This document shows positions 1 through 9,410 of a stretch of DNA of 64,000 nucleotides, piece by piece. A program made the position numbers and the translations under genes. The number at the start of each line of letters is the position of its first letter. Positions within the stretch are counted from its first letter, which is position 1. This DNA is from Clostridium saccharobutylicum DSM 13864 (GTDB taxonomy: Bacteria; Bacillota; Clostridia; Clostridiales; Clostridiaceae), in NCBI RefSeq assembly GCF_000473995.1, contig NC_022571.1:4971001-5035000 (forward strand), given 5' to 3'. Under the pieces are notes generated by a model that had not been told where the DNA came from, ran no database searches, and was given only the letters and a program-made list of their open reading frames with translations.

Positions 1-479
1 TTTTTTTTAAAGTTTTCTAATGTATCAATAATAGCAGTTTTAAATAGTGGAATAGAATCAATTATTCTCTTTATTCCATATATATATTCATCATCACTAA
101 GAGTAAAACATTGAAATAATCCAGAAGTTAATCTTCCATCAGAGAACATATATATGTATCTATCACGCATTTCATCAGATAAATCAACTTCAATTTTATG
201 CTTATATAATCTAAATATAATATCTCCATTTTTTATAAACACAGGAAATATACTAGAAAAAAGCGCCACTATATTGTTTTGTTCATCAACTACACCCGAA
301 AAATCATTTTCATTAAGTCTCGCTACAATTTCATCTGTAAATATACAGTTTTTTATTTCCTTGCCCAATTTTGATTTTAATCTTTGTTCTCTTTCTTCAA
401 TTAATAAATTATCAATAGAATTAAATAATCTATTAATCGGACTTATATTTTTTTTTGAATTCTCTTTATTAGTAATCAT
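1..479 (-). CDS. Unrecognised protein, N-terminal part (runs off left edge)
   Basis: An open minus-strand frame starts at 479 and has no stop before the window edge, giving at least 159 residues. A GGAGG ribosome binding site lies just upstream of the ATG (about 487-491). The product begins MITNKENSKKN and is mixed alpha/beta in character: charged helices at residues 20-60, then hydrophobic strands such as NIVALFSSIFPVFIK. There is no signal peptide or clear membrane segment. I do not recognise the family and assign no function. The plus-strand frame over the same bases is its shadow. Confidence 0.7.
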   Translation of the reverse strand, partial: MITNKENSKKNISPINRLFNSIDNLLIEEREQRLKSKLGKEIKNCIFTDEIVARLNENDFSGVVDEQNNIVALFSSIFPVFIKNGDIIFRLYKHKIEVDLSDEMRDRYIYMFSDGRLTSGLFQCFTLSDDEYIYGIKRIIDSIPLFKTAIIDTLENFKK

Positions 480-1094
480 AATAATTCCTCCATAAATAAT
501 TTAATTAAAACTTAATCTTTAATGATTTCAAAGAATATCATTAGACCAACTCAAATAGTAATAAATAAAAATGACATACACGATATTAACCTTTCGCATA
601 TGTCTTCAATAATTTCAGTTTTAACTATATCAAAAACAAAGTTAAAAAATAAAATTAACTCTAAAAATATTTCCGGTACAGATAATGTTAAAAAGCAATT
701 GTATTATTATTCCTAAAAAATATGCTATTAAAATAATAATTACTTATTTAAAATATTTCAAAGGTCACTTATTCCGTAAAAATCGCCGACATAGTGGTCA
801 TACCAGTTAGTGCTAATATATCACATATTTTCTAATAATTCAACAAATGAATTCATAACAACATTTCCTTTTCTGTTACTTTCCTAATGTTTTTTTCCAT
901 TAACTTCATTTTCCATGCATTTATGTTAATCAGTAGTGTTTCCGCTTTAACATACATTTATATTAATATATTTTCATATAAAAAAATTTATGCCATAAAA
1001 AACTCAAATAGACCTCAACACAATTTCTTGCTTGCAATTTTTTATTAAAATAACTATTGAGCATAAGATTATATTAGGTAAAATATTAAAACAT
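480..1094. other. Gene-poor stretch with a possible decayed reading frame
   Basis: No intact gene is evident. On the minus strand between about 690 and 510, a hydrophobic frame (FLELILFFNFVFDIVKTE, then further residues to FFEIIKD) continues across one TGA, with another stop and an apparent frame change further upstream. It looks like the remains of a small membrane protein. The rest is A+T-rich and featureless to me. Confidence 0.35.
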
Positions 1095-1138
1095 AAAAAG
1101 TGCTACAATCCTTAGTAATATAAGGTTTAAAGCGCTAA
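1095..1138 (-). terminator. Probable terminator after tRNA-Ser
   Basis: Read on the minus strand, an imperfect stem (AGCGCT...CCTTA pairing with TAAGG...AGCACT) is followed by a run of five T. It lies 17 bases past the tRNA-Ser 3' end. Confidence 0.55.
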
Positions 1139-1154
1139 ACTCAAATAAATATTT

Positions 1155-1246
1155 TGGCGGAGAGAAAGGGATTTGAACCCCCGGTACCCTAGTTTGAGTA
1201 CAATGATTTTCGAGACCATCGCTTTAAACCACTCAGCCATCTCTCC
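1155..1246 (-). tRNA. tRNA-Ser (anticodon CGA)
   Basis: The minus strand folds as a 92-nt class II tRNA with a long variable arm, as expected for serine. The acceptor GGAGAGA pairs with TCTCTCC, the discriminator is G, and the CCA end is encoded. The anticodon loop CTCGAAA gives anticodon CGA, reading UCG. The T-loop GGTTCAAATCC is canonical. Confidence 0.93.
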
Positions 1247-1434
1247 ATATAATTTTTCAATTCATTTATTTTACATATATTACACAAATAAACACACAAG
1301 ATAATTATACACCTTATTAAATCAAACAAAAAGCACTTTTACTATTAATATCATACTTCTATTTACCATATCCTCAATTTATAATTATATAATTCATATC
1401 AATCTTAAAGTTATCAAGTTTATTACATTAAATA

Positions 1435-1878
1435 TTATTGTTTTCTTCTTTTGTCGAAAAATTCAACTAATAAATCAGAACATTCATCATCATATGTCCA
1501 TTTAACATTAACAAAAGAATTTAACCTTCTGTTATCAAGAATATTAATTGTTGAACCACAAGCTCCCATATCTTTATTAAAAGTTCCTATGTATAATTTA
1601 GATATTCTACTTTGAACAATAGCACTAGCACACATCGGGCAAGGTTCAAGTGTTACATACATTTCGGTACCATTGAGTCTCCAATCGCCAAGAAACTTCG
1701 ATGCTTTTCTTATTGCTAAAATTTCAGCATGTGCTGTAGTATCATTTAATGTTTCTTTTAAGTTATGAGCTTTTGCTATAACTACACCATCTTTTACAAT
1801 GACAGCCCCTACTGGAATTTCTCCTTTTTCCATTGCTAAAATTGCTTGTTTCTTAGCAATTTCCATGAAATCTATCAT
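1435..1878 (-). CDS. tadA: tRNA-specific adenosine(34) deaminase TadA
   Basis: A 147-residue cytidine/deoxycytidylate deaminase-fold protein of the TadA family, which converts A34 to inosine in tRNA-Arg(ACG). The zinc and catalytic residues are visible: His50 and Glu52 in TAHAEILA, and Cys80 and Cys83 in PCPMC. The N-terminal KGEIPVGAVIV segment is also typical. The length matches bacterial TadA (about 150), and a good AAGGAG site precedes the ATG. It lies upstream of tRNA-Ser on the same strand, an arrangement seen near other clostridial tRNA-Ser genes. Guanine deaminase or ComE-type deaminases are less likely because the tRNA-deaminase sequence pattern is kept throughout. Confidence 0.92.
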   Translation of the reverse strand: MIDFMEIAKKQAILAMEKGEIPVGAVIVKDGVVIAKAHNLKETLNDTTAHAEILAIRKASKFLGDWRLNGTEMYVTLEPCPMCASAIVQSRISKLYIGTFNKDMGACGSTINILDNRRLNSFVNVKWTYDDECSDLLVEFFDKRRKQ

Positions 1879-2012
1879 ATTTAATCTCCTTATCGTTATA
1901 TTAAAATTTCTTAAATATTATTTCACATATATCTTACTACCTAAATTATATTATCTAAATAAAATTTTAAGTTTATATAAAAAATTAAAACTAAAATTTA
2001 TATCTTACAACA

Positions 2013-2050
2013 AAAAAAGATCACTGAAAAATGTATACAGTAATCTTTTT
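2013..2050 (-). terminator. Terminator after the CorC/HlyC-family gene
   Basis: On the minus strand the stem AAAGATTACTG / CAGTGATCTTT encloses an A+T-rich loop and is followed by a T run. It lies 67 bases past the gene's stop codon. Confidence 0.65.
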
Positions 2051-2116
2051 ATCTTATATATTAATCCTAACACTTCAATCATTATTTTTTAATTAATATA
2101 CTAATATCCATTTATT

Positions 2117-3379
2117 TTATTTTTCCTCTTCAACATTAGTAAATATTCTAACTTTTTTAATTCTGTTTTTCTCTATCTTCTCTGCAATAAATTTTGTTTT
2201 ATTTATCGCAACTTCTTCCTGCTCTTCTGGCATTCTACCAAGCTCTCCAATCATAAATCCGCCAACAGAATCAAATTCTTCAGAATCTATATCGACCCCA
2301 ATTAATTCACTAATCTCATGTAATTTCACACTTCCTTCAACTACATATTCGTTATCCCTTATAACTTGAACAGACTTCTTCTCTTCATCATATTCGTCTT
2401 CAATTTCTCCAACTATCTCTTCTACTAAGTCTTCAATTGTGACTATTCCAACAGTTCCACCATATTCATCTAATACAACTGCAATATGATTTCTTGATTT
2501 TTTCATTTCTTTAAACAATTCTACAATTTTCTTAAATTCAAATGTATAGAATGGTTCTCTAATATATTTATTTACATTAAAGTTTTCCCTTGCATTTTCA
2601 ACCATAGCAAGATCTTTAACATTTAAAAATCCTATAATATTATCTATAGTTTGATTATAAACAGGAATTCTAGAGAATTGCTCATTCTTTATTACTTCCA
2701 TTACTTCATCATAAGTTGCTTCTTCATCAATAGAAATAATATCCACTCTTTGAACCATTATATCTTTAACTTGTTGATCCGCAAATTCAAATACATTAAA
2801 TATCATTTCTTTTTCAACATTTTCTAAAACGCCTTCCTCTTCACTAACGCCAACCATAGTTTTTAATTCTTCTTCCGTTATGGATGATTCAGATTCATTA
2901 GGATTTCCTCCAAGAATTCTAATCACCAATGAAGAAATGGCTGCAAAAATGTAAACTATCGGTTTAAACACTACTACTACAAATCTTATAAACTTGGCAA
3001 CTTTTAATGATACTGATTCAGGATTTTGTTTAGCTATAGATTTTGGTGTTACTTCACCAAAAATAAGTATTAATATAGTCATTATTCCAGTGGCAATTCC
3101 AACTCCACTACTTCCAAAAATATTTGTTGCAACCATTGTTGCAATTGATGATGCTCCTATATTAGCTACATTATTTCCTATTAAAATCGCACTTAAAAGC
3201 TTGTTTTGGTCCTCAGTAAGTTTTTCTACCAATTCAGCTCCTGGCACCCCTTCTTCAATCATATGTCTTAATCTTATTTTGTTCAAAGACATAAGTGCAG
3301 TTTCTGACATTGAAAATAAGCAAGATAATACTATCAGTAAAATCAAACTAATTATCTGCCACGTATAACTAGGGTCCAA
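2117..3379 (-). CDS. CNNM/CorC (HlyC, TlyC-like) membrane protein
   Basis: This 420-residue protein has the CNNM/CorC architecture. An N-terminal DUF21 domain (about residues 5-180) has four hydrophobic segments and the family motif SMSETALMSLNKIR. It is followed by a CBS-pair domain (about 210-335, with MVQRVDI and the EYGGTVGIVTIEDLVEEIVG stretch) and a C-terminal CorC_HlyC domain (about 350-415). Relatives are implicated in Mg2+ or Co2+ efflux or homeostasis; the older name 'hemolysin' is not evidence of haemolysis. The start appears to be TTG at 3379 with GGAGAGTG upstream. It stands alone with its own terminator. The substrate cannot be read from the sequence. Confidence 0.88.
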   Translation of the reverse strand: MDPSYTWQIISLILLIVLSCLFSMSETALMSLNKIRLRHMIEEGVPGAELVEKLTEDQNKLLSAILIGNNVANIGASSIATMVATNIFGSSGVGIATGIMTILILIFGEVTPKSIAKQNPESVSLKVAKFIRFVVVVFKPIVYIFAAISSLVIRILGGNPNESESSITEEELKTMVGVSEEEGVLENVEKEMIFNVFEFADQQVKDIMVQRVDIISIDEEATYDEVMEVIKNEQFSRIPVYNQTIDNIIGFLNVKDLAMVENARENFNVNKYIREPFYTFEFKKIVELFKEMKKSRNHIAVVLDEYGGTVGIVTIEDLVEEIVGEIEDEYDEEKKSVQVIRDNEYVVEGSVKLHEISELIGVDIDSEEFDSVGGFMIGELGRMPEEQEEVAINKTKFIAEKIEKNRIKKVRIFTNVEEEK

Positions 3380-3582
3380 AAATAATCACTCTCCTAAAAT
3401 TTCAAAATTTATATTTTACTTTAATTATATCATATTATAAATCAAAGTAATATAATTGCCAATTTCATCCTATTAACTTATATTACTATATTTAGTGATT
3501 TGGGAATTAATACATAGTATTAGAACCATATATCAAATTTTCTTATTTCATTAAGTCATTACTCTACTTTAATTTTTAGCTA

Positions 3583-3744
3583 AGACACATTTAAAAAATA
3601 AAAAATCCTTCTGACAAACCTATTTCCAGTCATGTTAAGTCAGCAAATTACCTTGATAAGCTCACTATAACATCAATTCACTTCCTTGCATTATGAAAAA
3701 AATAATCATAACCTTTTGGACTTATCGTTTTATTTTATATGCTT
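3583..3744 (+). repeat. MITE-like element, diverged copy
   Basis: About 162 bp resembling the intact copies at 14447 and 16874 in length and internal order: a GACACA-type end, GTCAGCAAATT in the middle, CTTCCTTGCATTATGAAAAAAATA, then TTTTGGACTTAT near the far end. Both termini have decayed. Confidence 0.55.
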
Positions 3745-3762
3745 GAAAATACATCTTAACTA

Positions 3763-3951
3763 GAAAAAAGTGTTCTCTTCTGCACAGTGTTGCTTTGAAA
3801 ATATGGATGTAGCATTTCTTCATTATAAGTTATTCTACCTTTGCTTGTCCCAATAAATATTGGGAACATACAAAAGTGGATGCAACTTACAATGTTAGAA
3901 ATCCACATCTATATTCTCTAGCAACCGAGCAAAAAGAGAACACTTTCTTTC
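3763..3951. repeat. 189-bp imperfect palindrome behind scrK
   Basis: The outer arms are GTGTTCTCTT (3770-3779) and AAGAGAACAC (3934-3943), each continuing outward in A/G-rich or T-rich sequence. The inner arms continue almost to the centre: GTTGCT...ATGTAGCATTTCT pairs with AGAAATCCACAT...AGCAAC, then CATTATAAGTT with AACTTACAATG, ending in the hairpin CCCAATAAATATTGGG. On the minus strand it lies 22 bases past the scrK stop and ends with a T run. It could act as a very large terminator or processing structure, or be a palindromic mobile repeat. Confidence 0.75.
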
Positions 3952-3973
3952 GGTAAATAATTGCTATAACTTA

Positions 3974-4912
3974 TTATTGCACTTCACTTAATGTAGGCAT
4001 TGATGCTATTGCTCCATAGTTTGTACATGTTATTGCTCCTACTTTGTTAGCAAATGCAACTATTTCTTTCCATTGTTCCATACTAATGTTTTTCTTATCC
4101 TCAAATTCAGATACTTGCTTTAATACAGCTCCAACAAATGAATCTCCAGCTCCTGTTGAATCTACTTGTTTAATCTTGATTGATGGAATTACTGCATTTT
4201 CACCCTTAACGCTTAAGTAAGTTCCTTCAGCTCCTAAAGTAATAGTTACTACACCAACTCCTAATTCATGTAACTTATTAACTCCAGCTGTAAGATCCTT
4301 TTCCTTAGTTATTAAGTATAATTCTTCATCACTTAATTTAGTGAAATCACTATACTTTAAAAATTTCTTACTATCTGCTATAAATTGATCTAGCATATCA
4401 TCTTTGATTAATGCATCTCTATAATTTGGATCAAACGATACATAAATATTGTTTTCCTTTGCATATTCTAATAATTTAAAATATGTTTTCTTTAATTCAC
4501 CTTCTAAAAATCCTGTAGCTGATCCAAAGTGAATTATATCTGTTGCTGTTATCTTTGATGTATCAACATTATCAAATGAATATTCTCCATCGCTTCCTCT
4601 TAAGAAATCGAAGTTACGCTCTCCATCTGCATCTATTCCAACTAAGGCCATTGTAGTGCTTCCTTTTTCTACTGCCATTTCAGTATTTATATTCAAATCA
4701 TTTAATAATCCAATTAAAAATTTTCCGAAGAAGTCATCTCCAACTTGACCTAAGAAATAAGCATTTCCTTCTAACTTAGTAATACTTGCCGCAACGTTAG
4801 CTGGTGCTCCTCCTGCTTTCTTTTCGAATTTTTCACCATATTTTAGGCCTTTATTATCAACACAAACCATGTCAATTAAAAGTTCCCCAATGCAAAAAAT
4901 GTTTTTATTCAT
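3974..4912 (-). CDS. scrK: Fructokinase ScrK (PfkB family)
   Basis: A 312-residue PfkB-family sugar kinase that phosphorylates the fructose released by ScrB. It shows the N-terminal GG signature in KKAGGAPANVAA and the C-terminal signature DSTGAGDSFVGAVL with the catalytic Asp in GAGD. I chose the ATG at 4912, not the upstream GTG at 4921, because GAGGGG lies eight bases before it. This ATG overlaps the scrB stop by eight bases (ATGAATAA), so translation is probably coupled. It is the last gene of scrARBK. Other PfkB sugars are possible from sequence alone, but the operon makes fructose very likely. Confidence 0.92.
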   Translation of the reverse strand: MNKNIFCIGELLIDMVCVDNKGLKYGEKFEKKAGGAPANVAASITKLEGNAYFLGQVGDDFFGKFLIGLLNDLNINTEMAVEKGSTTMALVGIDADGERNFDFLRGSDGEYSFDNVDTSKITATDIIHFGSATGFLEGELKKTYFKLLEYAKENNIYVSFDPNYRDALIKDDMLDQFIADSKKFLKYSDFTKLSDEELYLITKEKDLTAGVNKLHELGVGVVTITLGAEGTYLSVKGENAVIPSIKIKQVDSTGAGDSFVGAVLKQVSEFEDKKNISMEQWKEIVAFANKVGAITCTNYGAIASMPTLSEVQ

Positions 4913-6365
4913 ACTTAACACCCCTCAAATTCCAAACGATTGCTTCGTTTAATTTTAGTTTATTATCGCTTTTAATTTCTACTTCTAATTCGTCTTCCTT
5001 AGGGAAGTACATTAATGTTGTTGTTTGTAAACCTTTTTCATAATATATTTCCATCACAGAATTGTCAAGAAACATATGTAAACTTAACGATTTATCAGTC
5101 TTTAATTTAAACTTCCTAATCCCTTTTCCGCCTAATTTCATATTATTTCTATCTATGATGCATATTTCAGTTCTTTTGTCATAAACTAAAGATATATATT
5201 CATCTTTAAACTTAAACTTCAACTCTATAACATTACTTTCATCAAAATCAAAATCTAACTTTATTTCTACATTTCTTGAATCTAATTTTAAGTTATAATT
5301 ACAAAAAGTTAAATTATTAATATTTACAATTTGTGACTTTCTTAGATTTTCTACTAACTTTAATGGTCTTTGATATAATACATTATCCTTATATTCTAGA
5401 ACTCTAGGTAAAGTTAACGGAAACATCCAGCCGCCATTATCTGAACTTGGATATTCATTGTCCTTATCTGGCATACCTACCCATCCAATCATGATATTTT
5501 CACCATCATGAGTGAATACTTGTGGTGCATAAAAATCAAATCCCATATCTATTTCTTTAAATTCACTATGGTTCTTTAAGGATACTTCTTCTAAATCTAA
5601 ATCTCCAATTATATATCCTGATTGATATATATTTTGATATCTAAATTCCTCAGCTTCTAATCCTTGTGGTGAAAATAAAAATGCATATTTAGTTTTATCT
5701 AACTTAACCATATTAGGACATTCCCACATATAGCCAAATTCATTCATATTTGTCTTTAACTCTCCGACAAGTTCCCAATTTTCAATGTCTTCCGACTTAT
5801 AAATCAGAGCTCTTCCTTTTAAATTCTCAGTTTGAACTCCAAGTACCATGTAATAAACTCCATCTTGAATAAATATCATCGGATCTCTAAAATGTGCAGT
5901 ATATCCTTCAGGCTGCTTAGTTATTATAGGTCCTCTCTTTTCAAAAGTTCCATCTTTATGATAATCAACTATACATTGATAAGATTCTCTATTATTATTT
6001 TCATCTTTAACATTTCCTGTATAAAATAATTTTAAAGTATTATCTTTTACATATGCACCACCAGAATAACATCCGTTTTTATCATACCATTCTTCTGGCT
6101 TTAGAATTATTTCCGGCTTAGTAAAATTAACAAAATCATCTGTTTTAACTAGTGCCCAATGTTTATTCTTATGTTCACATCCAAATGGATTCCATTGATA
6201 AAAAATATGAAATTTATCATTATAGTAACTCAATCCATTAGGATCATTAACTAACCCAAATGGCATTTCTATATGAAAATTATTTCGCCATATGTTGTTG
6301 TCTTTATTACTATAATAATTATTTAAATTCTCTTCTACCTTTTGATATAAATCTTGATTTAGCAT
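4905..6365 (-). CDS. scrB: Sucrose-6-phosphate hydrolase ScrB (GH32)
   Basis: A 486-residue glycoside hydrolase family 32 enzyme that splits imported sucrose-6-phosphate into glucose-6-phosphate and fructose. The motifs are in the expected order: NDPNG with nucleophile Asp41, FRDP near residue 156 and ECP (acid/base Glu) near residue 210, with a C-terminal beta-sandwich domain beyond about 340. There is no signal peptide, as expected for the cytoplasmic phosphate-ester enzyme. I chose the ATG at 6365, since AGAGG sits correctly before it; the ATG at 6383 has no ribosome binding site. A 159-bp MITE-like element separates it from scrR. Confidence 0.93.
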   Translation of the reverse strand: MLNQDLYQKVEENLNNYYSNKDNNIWRNNFHIEMPFGLVNDPNGLSYYNDKFHIFYQWNPFGCEHKNKHWALVKTDDFVNFTKPEIILKPEEWYDKNGCYSGGAYVKDNTLKLFYTGNVKDENNNRESYQCIVDYHKDGTFEKRGPIITKQPEGYTAHFRDPMIFIQDGVYYMVLGVQTENLKGRALIYKSEDIENWELVGELKTNMNEFGYMWECPNMVKLDKTKYAFLFSPQGLEAEEFRYQNIYQSGYIIGDLDLEEVSLKNHSEFKEIDMGFDFYAPQVFTHDGENIMIGWVGMPDKDNEYPSSDNGGWMFPLTLPRVLEYKDNVLYQRPLKLVENLRKSQIVNINNLTFCNYNLKLDSRNVEIKLDFDFDESNVIELKFKFKDEYISLVYDKRTEICIIDRNNMKLGGKGIRKFKLKTDKSLSLHMFLDNSVMEIYYEKGLQTTTLMYFPKEDELEVEIKSDNKLKLNEAIVWNLRGVKYE

Positions 6366-6385
6366 AATTACCTCTTTCCTCATTT

Positions 6386-6544
6386 AGGCACATCAAAGAA
6401 AATAATAATTCAAAGATGAGACGTATATTTTGTGTCAGACAAGGAGACAATTTCAATTCATAGTAGACTATTAACTGAAATTGCCGACGCAGTATGATGC
6501 AAAATAGGTTAACATATTGATCTATTATTTTTGGGATTGTGCCT
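6386..6544 (-). mobile_element. MITE-like element between scrR and scrB
   Basis: A 159-bp element with terminal AGGCACA (6386-6392) and TGTGCCT (6538-6544). Internally it matches the reverse complement of the copies at 14447 and 16874, including GTCAGACAAGGAG and TTGCCGACGCAGTATGATG. It has no coding capacity. It lies inside the scr operon, so it is probably transcribed with it. Confidence 0.8.
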
Positions 6545-6638
6545 TAACTTAAAGTTCATTTTTTAATAATAAATGAATATACTTAACTAGAGTCTCTTGA
6601 AGGCACTTAAAATCTACTAATTCCTGATTATCTAAGTC

Positions 6639-7637
6639 TTATTTGCTACTAAAAATTCTTACACTTTCTCTTTCTATGAGCTTTAATGGTACATTATTAT
6701 GTTTATCTAACTTCTTTCCTTCAATCAGATCTAAAATTCCCTGAGCTGTATTGACTCCTACTAAATCATAATTAAATGCTACAGTAGTAAGTGTAGGATA
6801 TAAAACACTTCCAACATCATATCCTCCAAATCCAGCTAATGAAATTTCATCGGGAACCTTAATATTATTTTCATGCAGATATCTAAGTATTCCTAAGCAT
6901 ATATTATCAGTTGCACAAACTATTCCTGTTGGACTAAACTTCATCATTTCCTTTGCCATTTCATATGACTTTTCAAACGAGAATCCAGTCTCTATAAAAT
7001 CAACACTACTTTCTGGATTATTTTCAGTAAAAGCATCTATAAATCCAGATTTACGTTCCACGCCAACTGCTTTATCTTCTTCTGTTACACCTGCAAAAAC
7101 AACATTTCTATGGCCTTTTTCTTTAAAATAATTCCCCATAATTCTTCCAGCTTCATAGTCATCTATCTTAATGTAATCAGTGAATTCATTTTTTTGTCCT
7201 GTAAAAATCATTGGAACATTTAATTTATTAACTAATTTTATATGTTCCTTAGTAATAGCAATAGAATTAATAATGATTCCATCAACACCTTGTTGATATA
7301 GACTCTTTATATTCTCTAGTTCTTTTTCAATACTTAAATTACTTATCAATATTAAACCTTGATAATCATTTTCTTCCAGCCTCCTGTTAATTCCAGTTAA
7401 CAATTTTCCAACTGTAACTGAATCCATTCTCGGTAACACAATACCAATTAGCTTACTTCTTTTAGTTTTTAATCTCTTTGCAAAAAAATTAGTTTGAAAG
7501 CCAGTCTTTTCAATGGCTTCTTTTATCTTTTTAGCATTTTCTTCACTTACATACCCATTATTTAAATATCTAGAAACACTGCTTTTGGATACATTAACCA
7601 TGTTAGCAATGTCTTGAATTGTAACTTTTCGATCCAT
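6639..7637 (-). CDS. scrR: Sucrose operon repressor ScrR (LacI family)
   Basis: A 332-residue LacI/GalR regulator. The N-terminal helix-turn-helix reads VTIQDIANMVNVSKSSVSRYLNN, followed by a hinge helix and a periplasmic-binding-protein-like effector domain (about residues 60-330). GGAGG lies eight bases before the ATG at 7637, so the longer MEVI start is unlikely. By position in scrARBK it should repress the operon, and direct repeats upstream of scrA are candidate operators. The inducer is not readable from sequence; sugar phosphates such as fructose or sucrose-6-phosphate are usual for this group. Confidence 0.9.
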   Translation of the reverse strand: MDRKVTIQDIANMVNVSKSSVSRYLNNGYVSEENAKKIKEAIEKTGFQTNFFAKRLKTKRSKLIGIVLPRMDSVTVGKLLTGINRRLEENDYQGLILISNLSIEKELENIKSLYQQGVDGIIINSIAITKEHIKLVNKLNVPMIFTGQKNEFTDYIKIDDYEAGRIMGNYFKEKGHRNVVFAGVTEEDKAVGVERKSGFIDAFTENNPESSVDFIETGFSFEKSYEMAKEMMKFSPTGIVCATDNICLGILRYLHENNIKVPDEISLAGFGGYDVGSVLYPTLTTVAFNYDLVGVNTAQGILDLIEGKKLDKHNNVPLKLIERESVRIFSSK

Positions 7638-8045
7638 AATAACCTCCATATAACGTATAAAATAACAACTTATTATTTCTAATGTTATTTTTGATTAATA
7701 TTATTATATCCTATTATTTGATAATATTAAAAATCAAGTTATATATGTAATATTACTAATTTAGGTACATGAATCATATGATGCAAGTAAATCAGTATAC
7801 TTAATTTTGTTTTAAATATATTTAAATACTTTTTTATTTACTTAGACTCTTTATTTAGTTAAGAATAATATTATATTATTACAAAACATATTAATTTCTA
7901 AATAAATCTAAAAAGATAATATATTTTGTAATAATAATCTCGTAAGATTATTATCCTATTATATTTAGATAGATCTAGTAGAATCCTATAGTCTCCACTA
8001 AATCTATCCAAATGCATAATTTTTAATATGCTATATTTATTTTTA
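7638..8045 (-). other. scrA-scrR intergenic region with hairpins
   Basis: About 400 bp without a gene. On the minus strand just after scrA, GATAGATTTAGT pairs with ACTAGATCTATC (about 7968-8010), and a second perfect stem TAATAATCT / AGATTATTA lies at about 7930-7952. These may attenuate transcription between scrA and scrR or protect the scrA 3' end. The remainder is A+T-rich. Confidence 0.45.
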
Positions 8046-9401
8046 TTATTCTTCTGTCTTAAAGAAGAAATATGTTAAGCAGAATGATACTGCTATTGCT
8101 ACTGCATTAACTAAAATGTAGCTACCTAAGCTGTTCATGTATAATAACATACCAGGAATAGCTGTAACTCCCATTCCAGTACCTGCTAAATGAAGCATTC
8201 CTGAAATCATACCACCAGCTGCTCCACCTACACAACCAAATGCAAATGGTTTTATAAATCTTAAATTAACTCCGAAGATTGCTGGTTCAGTAATTCCTAA
8301 GAAAGCTGGTATTGCTGATGAAATATATAATGAACGTTTCTTTTTATCTTTTGTCTTAAATGCTACTGCTAATGCTGCTGCTCCTTGAGCTACAATACCA
8401 CAAGTTATCATTGCGTTAAATGCATCTTTTCCTGTACTTGCTAATAATTCAACTTCTAAAGCATTTAATGCGTGATGAACTCCTGTAACAACGATAATTT
8501 GATGAACACCTCCAATGATAAGACCACCTATTCCAAATGGAAGATCCATAAAGCTCTTAATAGCACCAAATATTAATTGTTCAGCATTATGCATGATTGG
8601 TCCAACTATTAATAATCCTAATATCATTGAGAATAATAAAGTAACAAATGGTGTAACTATTAAGTCTAATACATCTGGCACAACTTTCTTAAGTGCCTTT
8701 TGAGTTTTAGCTGCAATAATTCCAAGTACTAAAGCAGGTAATACAGAACCTTGATATCCTACAACCGGAATAGTTATTCCTAGTATAGAAAGGTTAATTG
8801 GAGTGGCAGTTCCTGCTGCTACTGCATAAGCATTTGGTAAGCTTGGTGATACAAGCATCAATCCTATTACTATACCTATAACTGGTGTCCCACCAAACTT
8901 TTTCATTGTTGACCAAGCAACTAGAGCTGGTAAAAATGCAAACGCAGTATCAGTTAATACTTGAGTGAAAAGAACAAAATTATCACCCATCTGTACACCT
9001 AAGTTTTGTAGAAGTCCTCTTACTCCCATAAATAATCCTGTCGCAACTAATACAGGAATTATTGGAACAAATACATCCCCAAATGTTCTTGAAATCTTTT
9101 GTAATAATGTCATATCACTATAAGCATCTTGTTTTGCACTACTATTTGCTAAATTTTCTTCTCCTTTAACGATTACATCATATACCTTATTAACAAATCC
9201 TGTTCCAAGGATTATTTGATATTGTGCTGCTGCAAAAAATTGTCCTTTAACTCCATCAATATTTTCAATAGCTTTTTCATTAATCTTTTCCTTATCTTTT
9301 AATATAAGTCTCAATCTAGTGGCACAATGTTCAACGGATTTAATGTTTTCTTTTCCACCGATATTCTCTAATATCTCTTTTGCTACTACATTTTCTTTCA
9401 T
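8046..9401 (-). CDS. scrA: Sucrose-specific PTS permease EIIBC (ScrA)
   Basis: A 451-residue PTS membrane protein of the sucrose branch of the glucose family. The EIIB domain spans about residues 1-85 with phosphorylation site Cys26 in SVEHCATRLR. EIIC starts near residue 105 with about ten membrane segments and the GITEPAIFG motif. There is no fused EIIA, so it should depend on a separate glucose-type EIIA, as is usual for ScrA. The ATG at 9401 is preferred because AGGGGG (9411-9416) lies at proper spacing; an ATG at 9410 would abut it. First gene of scrARBK. Confidence 0.93.
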   Translation of the reverse strand: MKENVVAKEILENIGGKENIKSVEHCATRLRLILKDKEKINEKAIENIDGVKGQFFAAAQYQIILGTGFVNKVYDVIVKGEENLANSSAKQDAYSDMTLLQKISRTFGDVFVPIIPVLVATGLFMGVRGLLQNLGVQMGDNFVLFTQVLTDTAFAFLPALVAWSTMKKFGGTPVIGIVIGLMLVSPSLPNAYAVAAGTATPINLSILGITIPVVGYQGSVLPALVLGIIAAKTQKALKKVVPDVLDLIVTPFVTLLFSMILGLLIVGPIMHNAEQLIFGAIKSFMDLPFGIGGLIIGGVHQIIVVTGVHHALNALEVELLASTGKDAFNAMITCGIVAQGAAALAVAFKTKDKKKRSLYISSAIPAFLGITEPAIFGVNLRFIKPFAFGCVGGAAGGMISGMLHLAGTGMGVTAIPGMLLYMNSLGSYILVNAVAIAVSFCLTYFFFKTEE

Positions 9402-9410
9402 AGATAACAT

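Noticed and set aside
154..495. 113-codon plus-strand frame at the left edge
   Set aside because: The minus strand has a better frame with a GGAGG site and normal protein composition; the plus-strand frame is its shadow.
522..716. 64-codon plus-strand frame
   Set aside because: No ribosome binding site. The opposite strand has more protein-like character, though broken.
2117..3379. Annotating the CNNM/CorC protein as a haemolysin toxin
   Set aside because: The name comes from weak historical data. Domains indicate a membrane ion-homeostasis protein.
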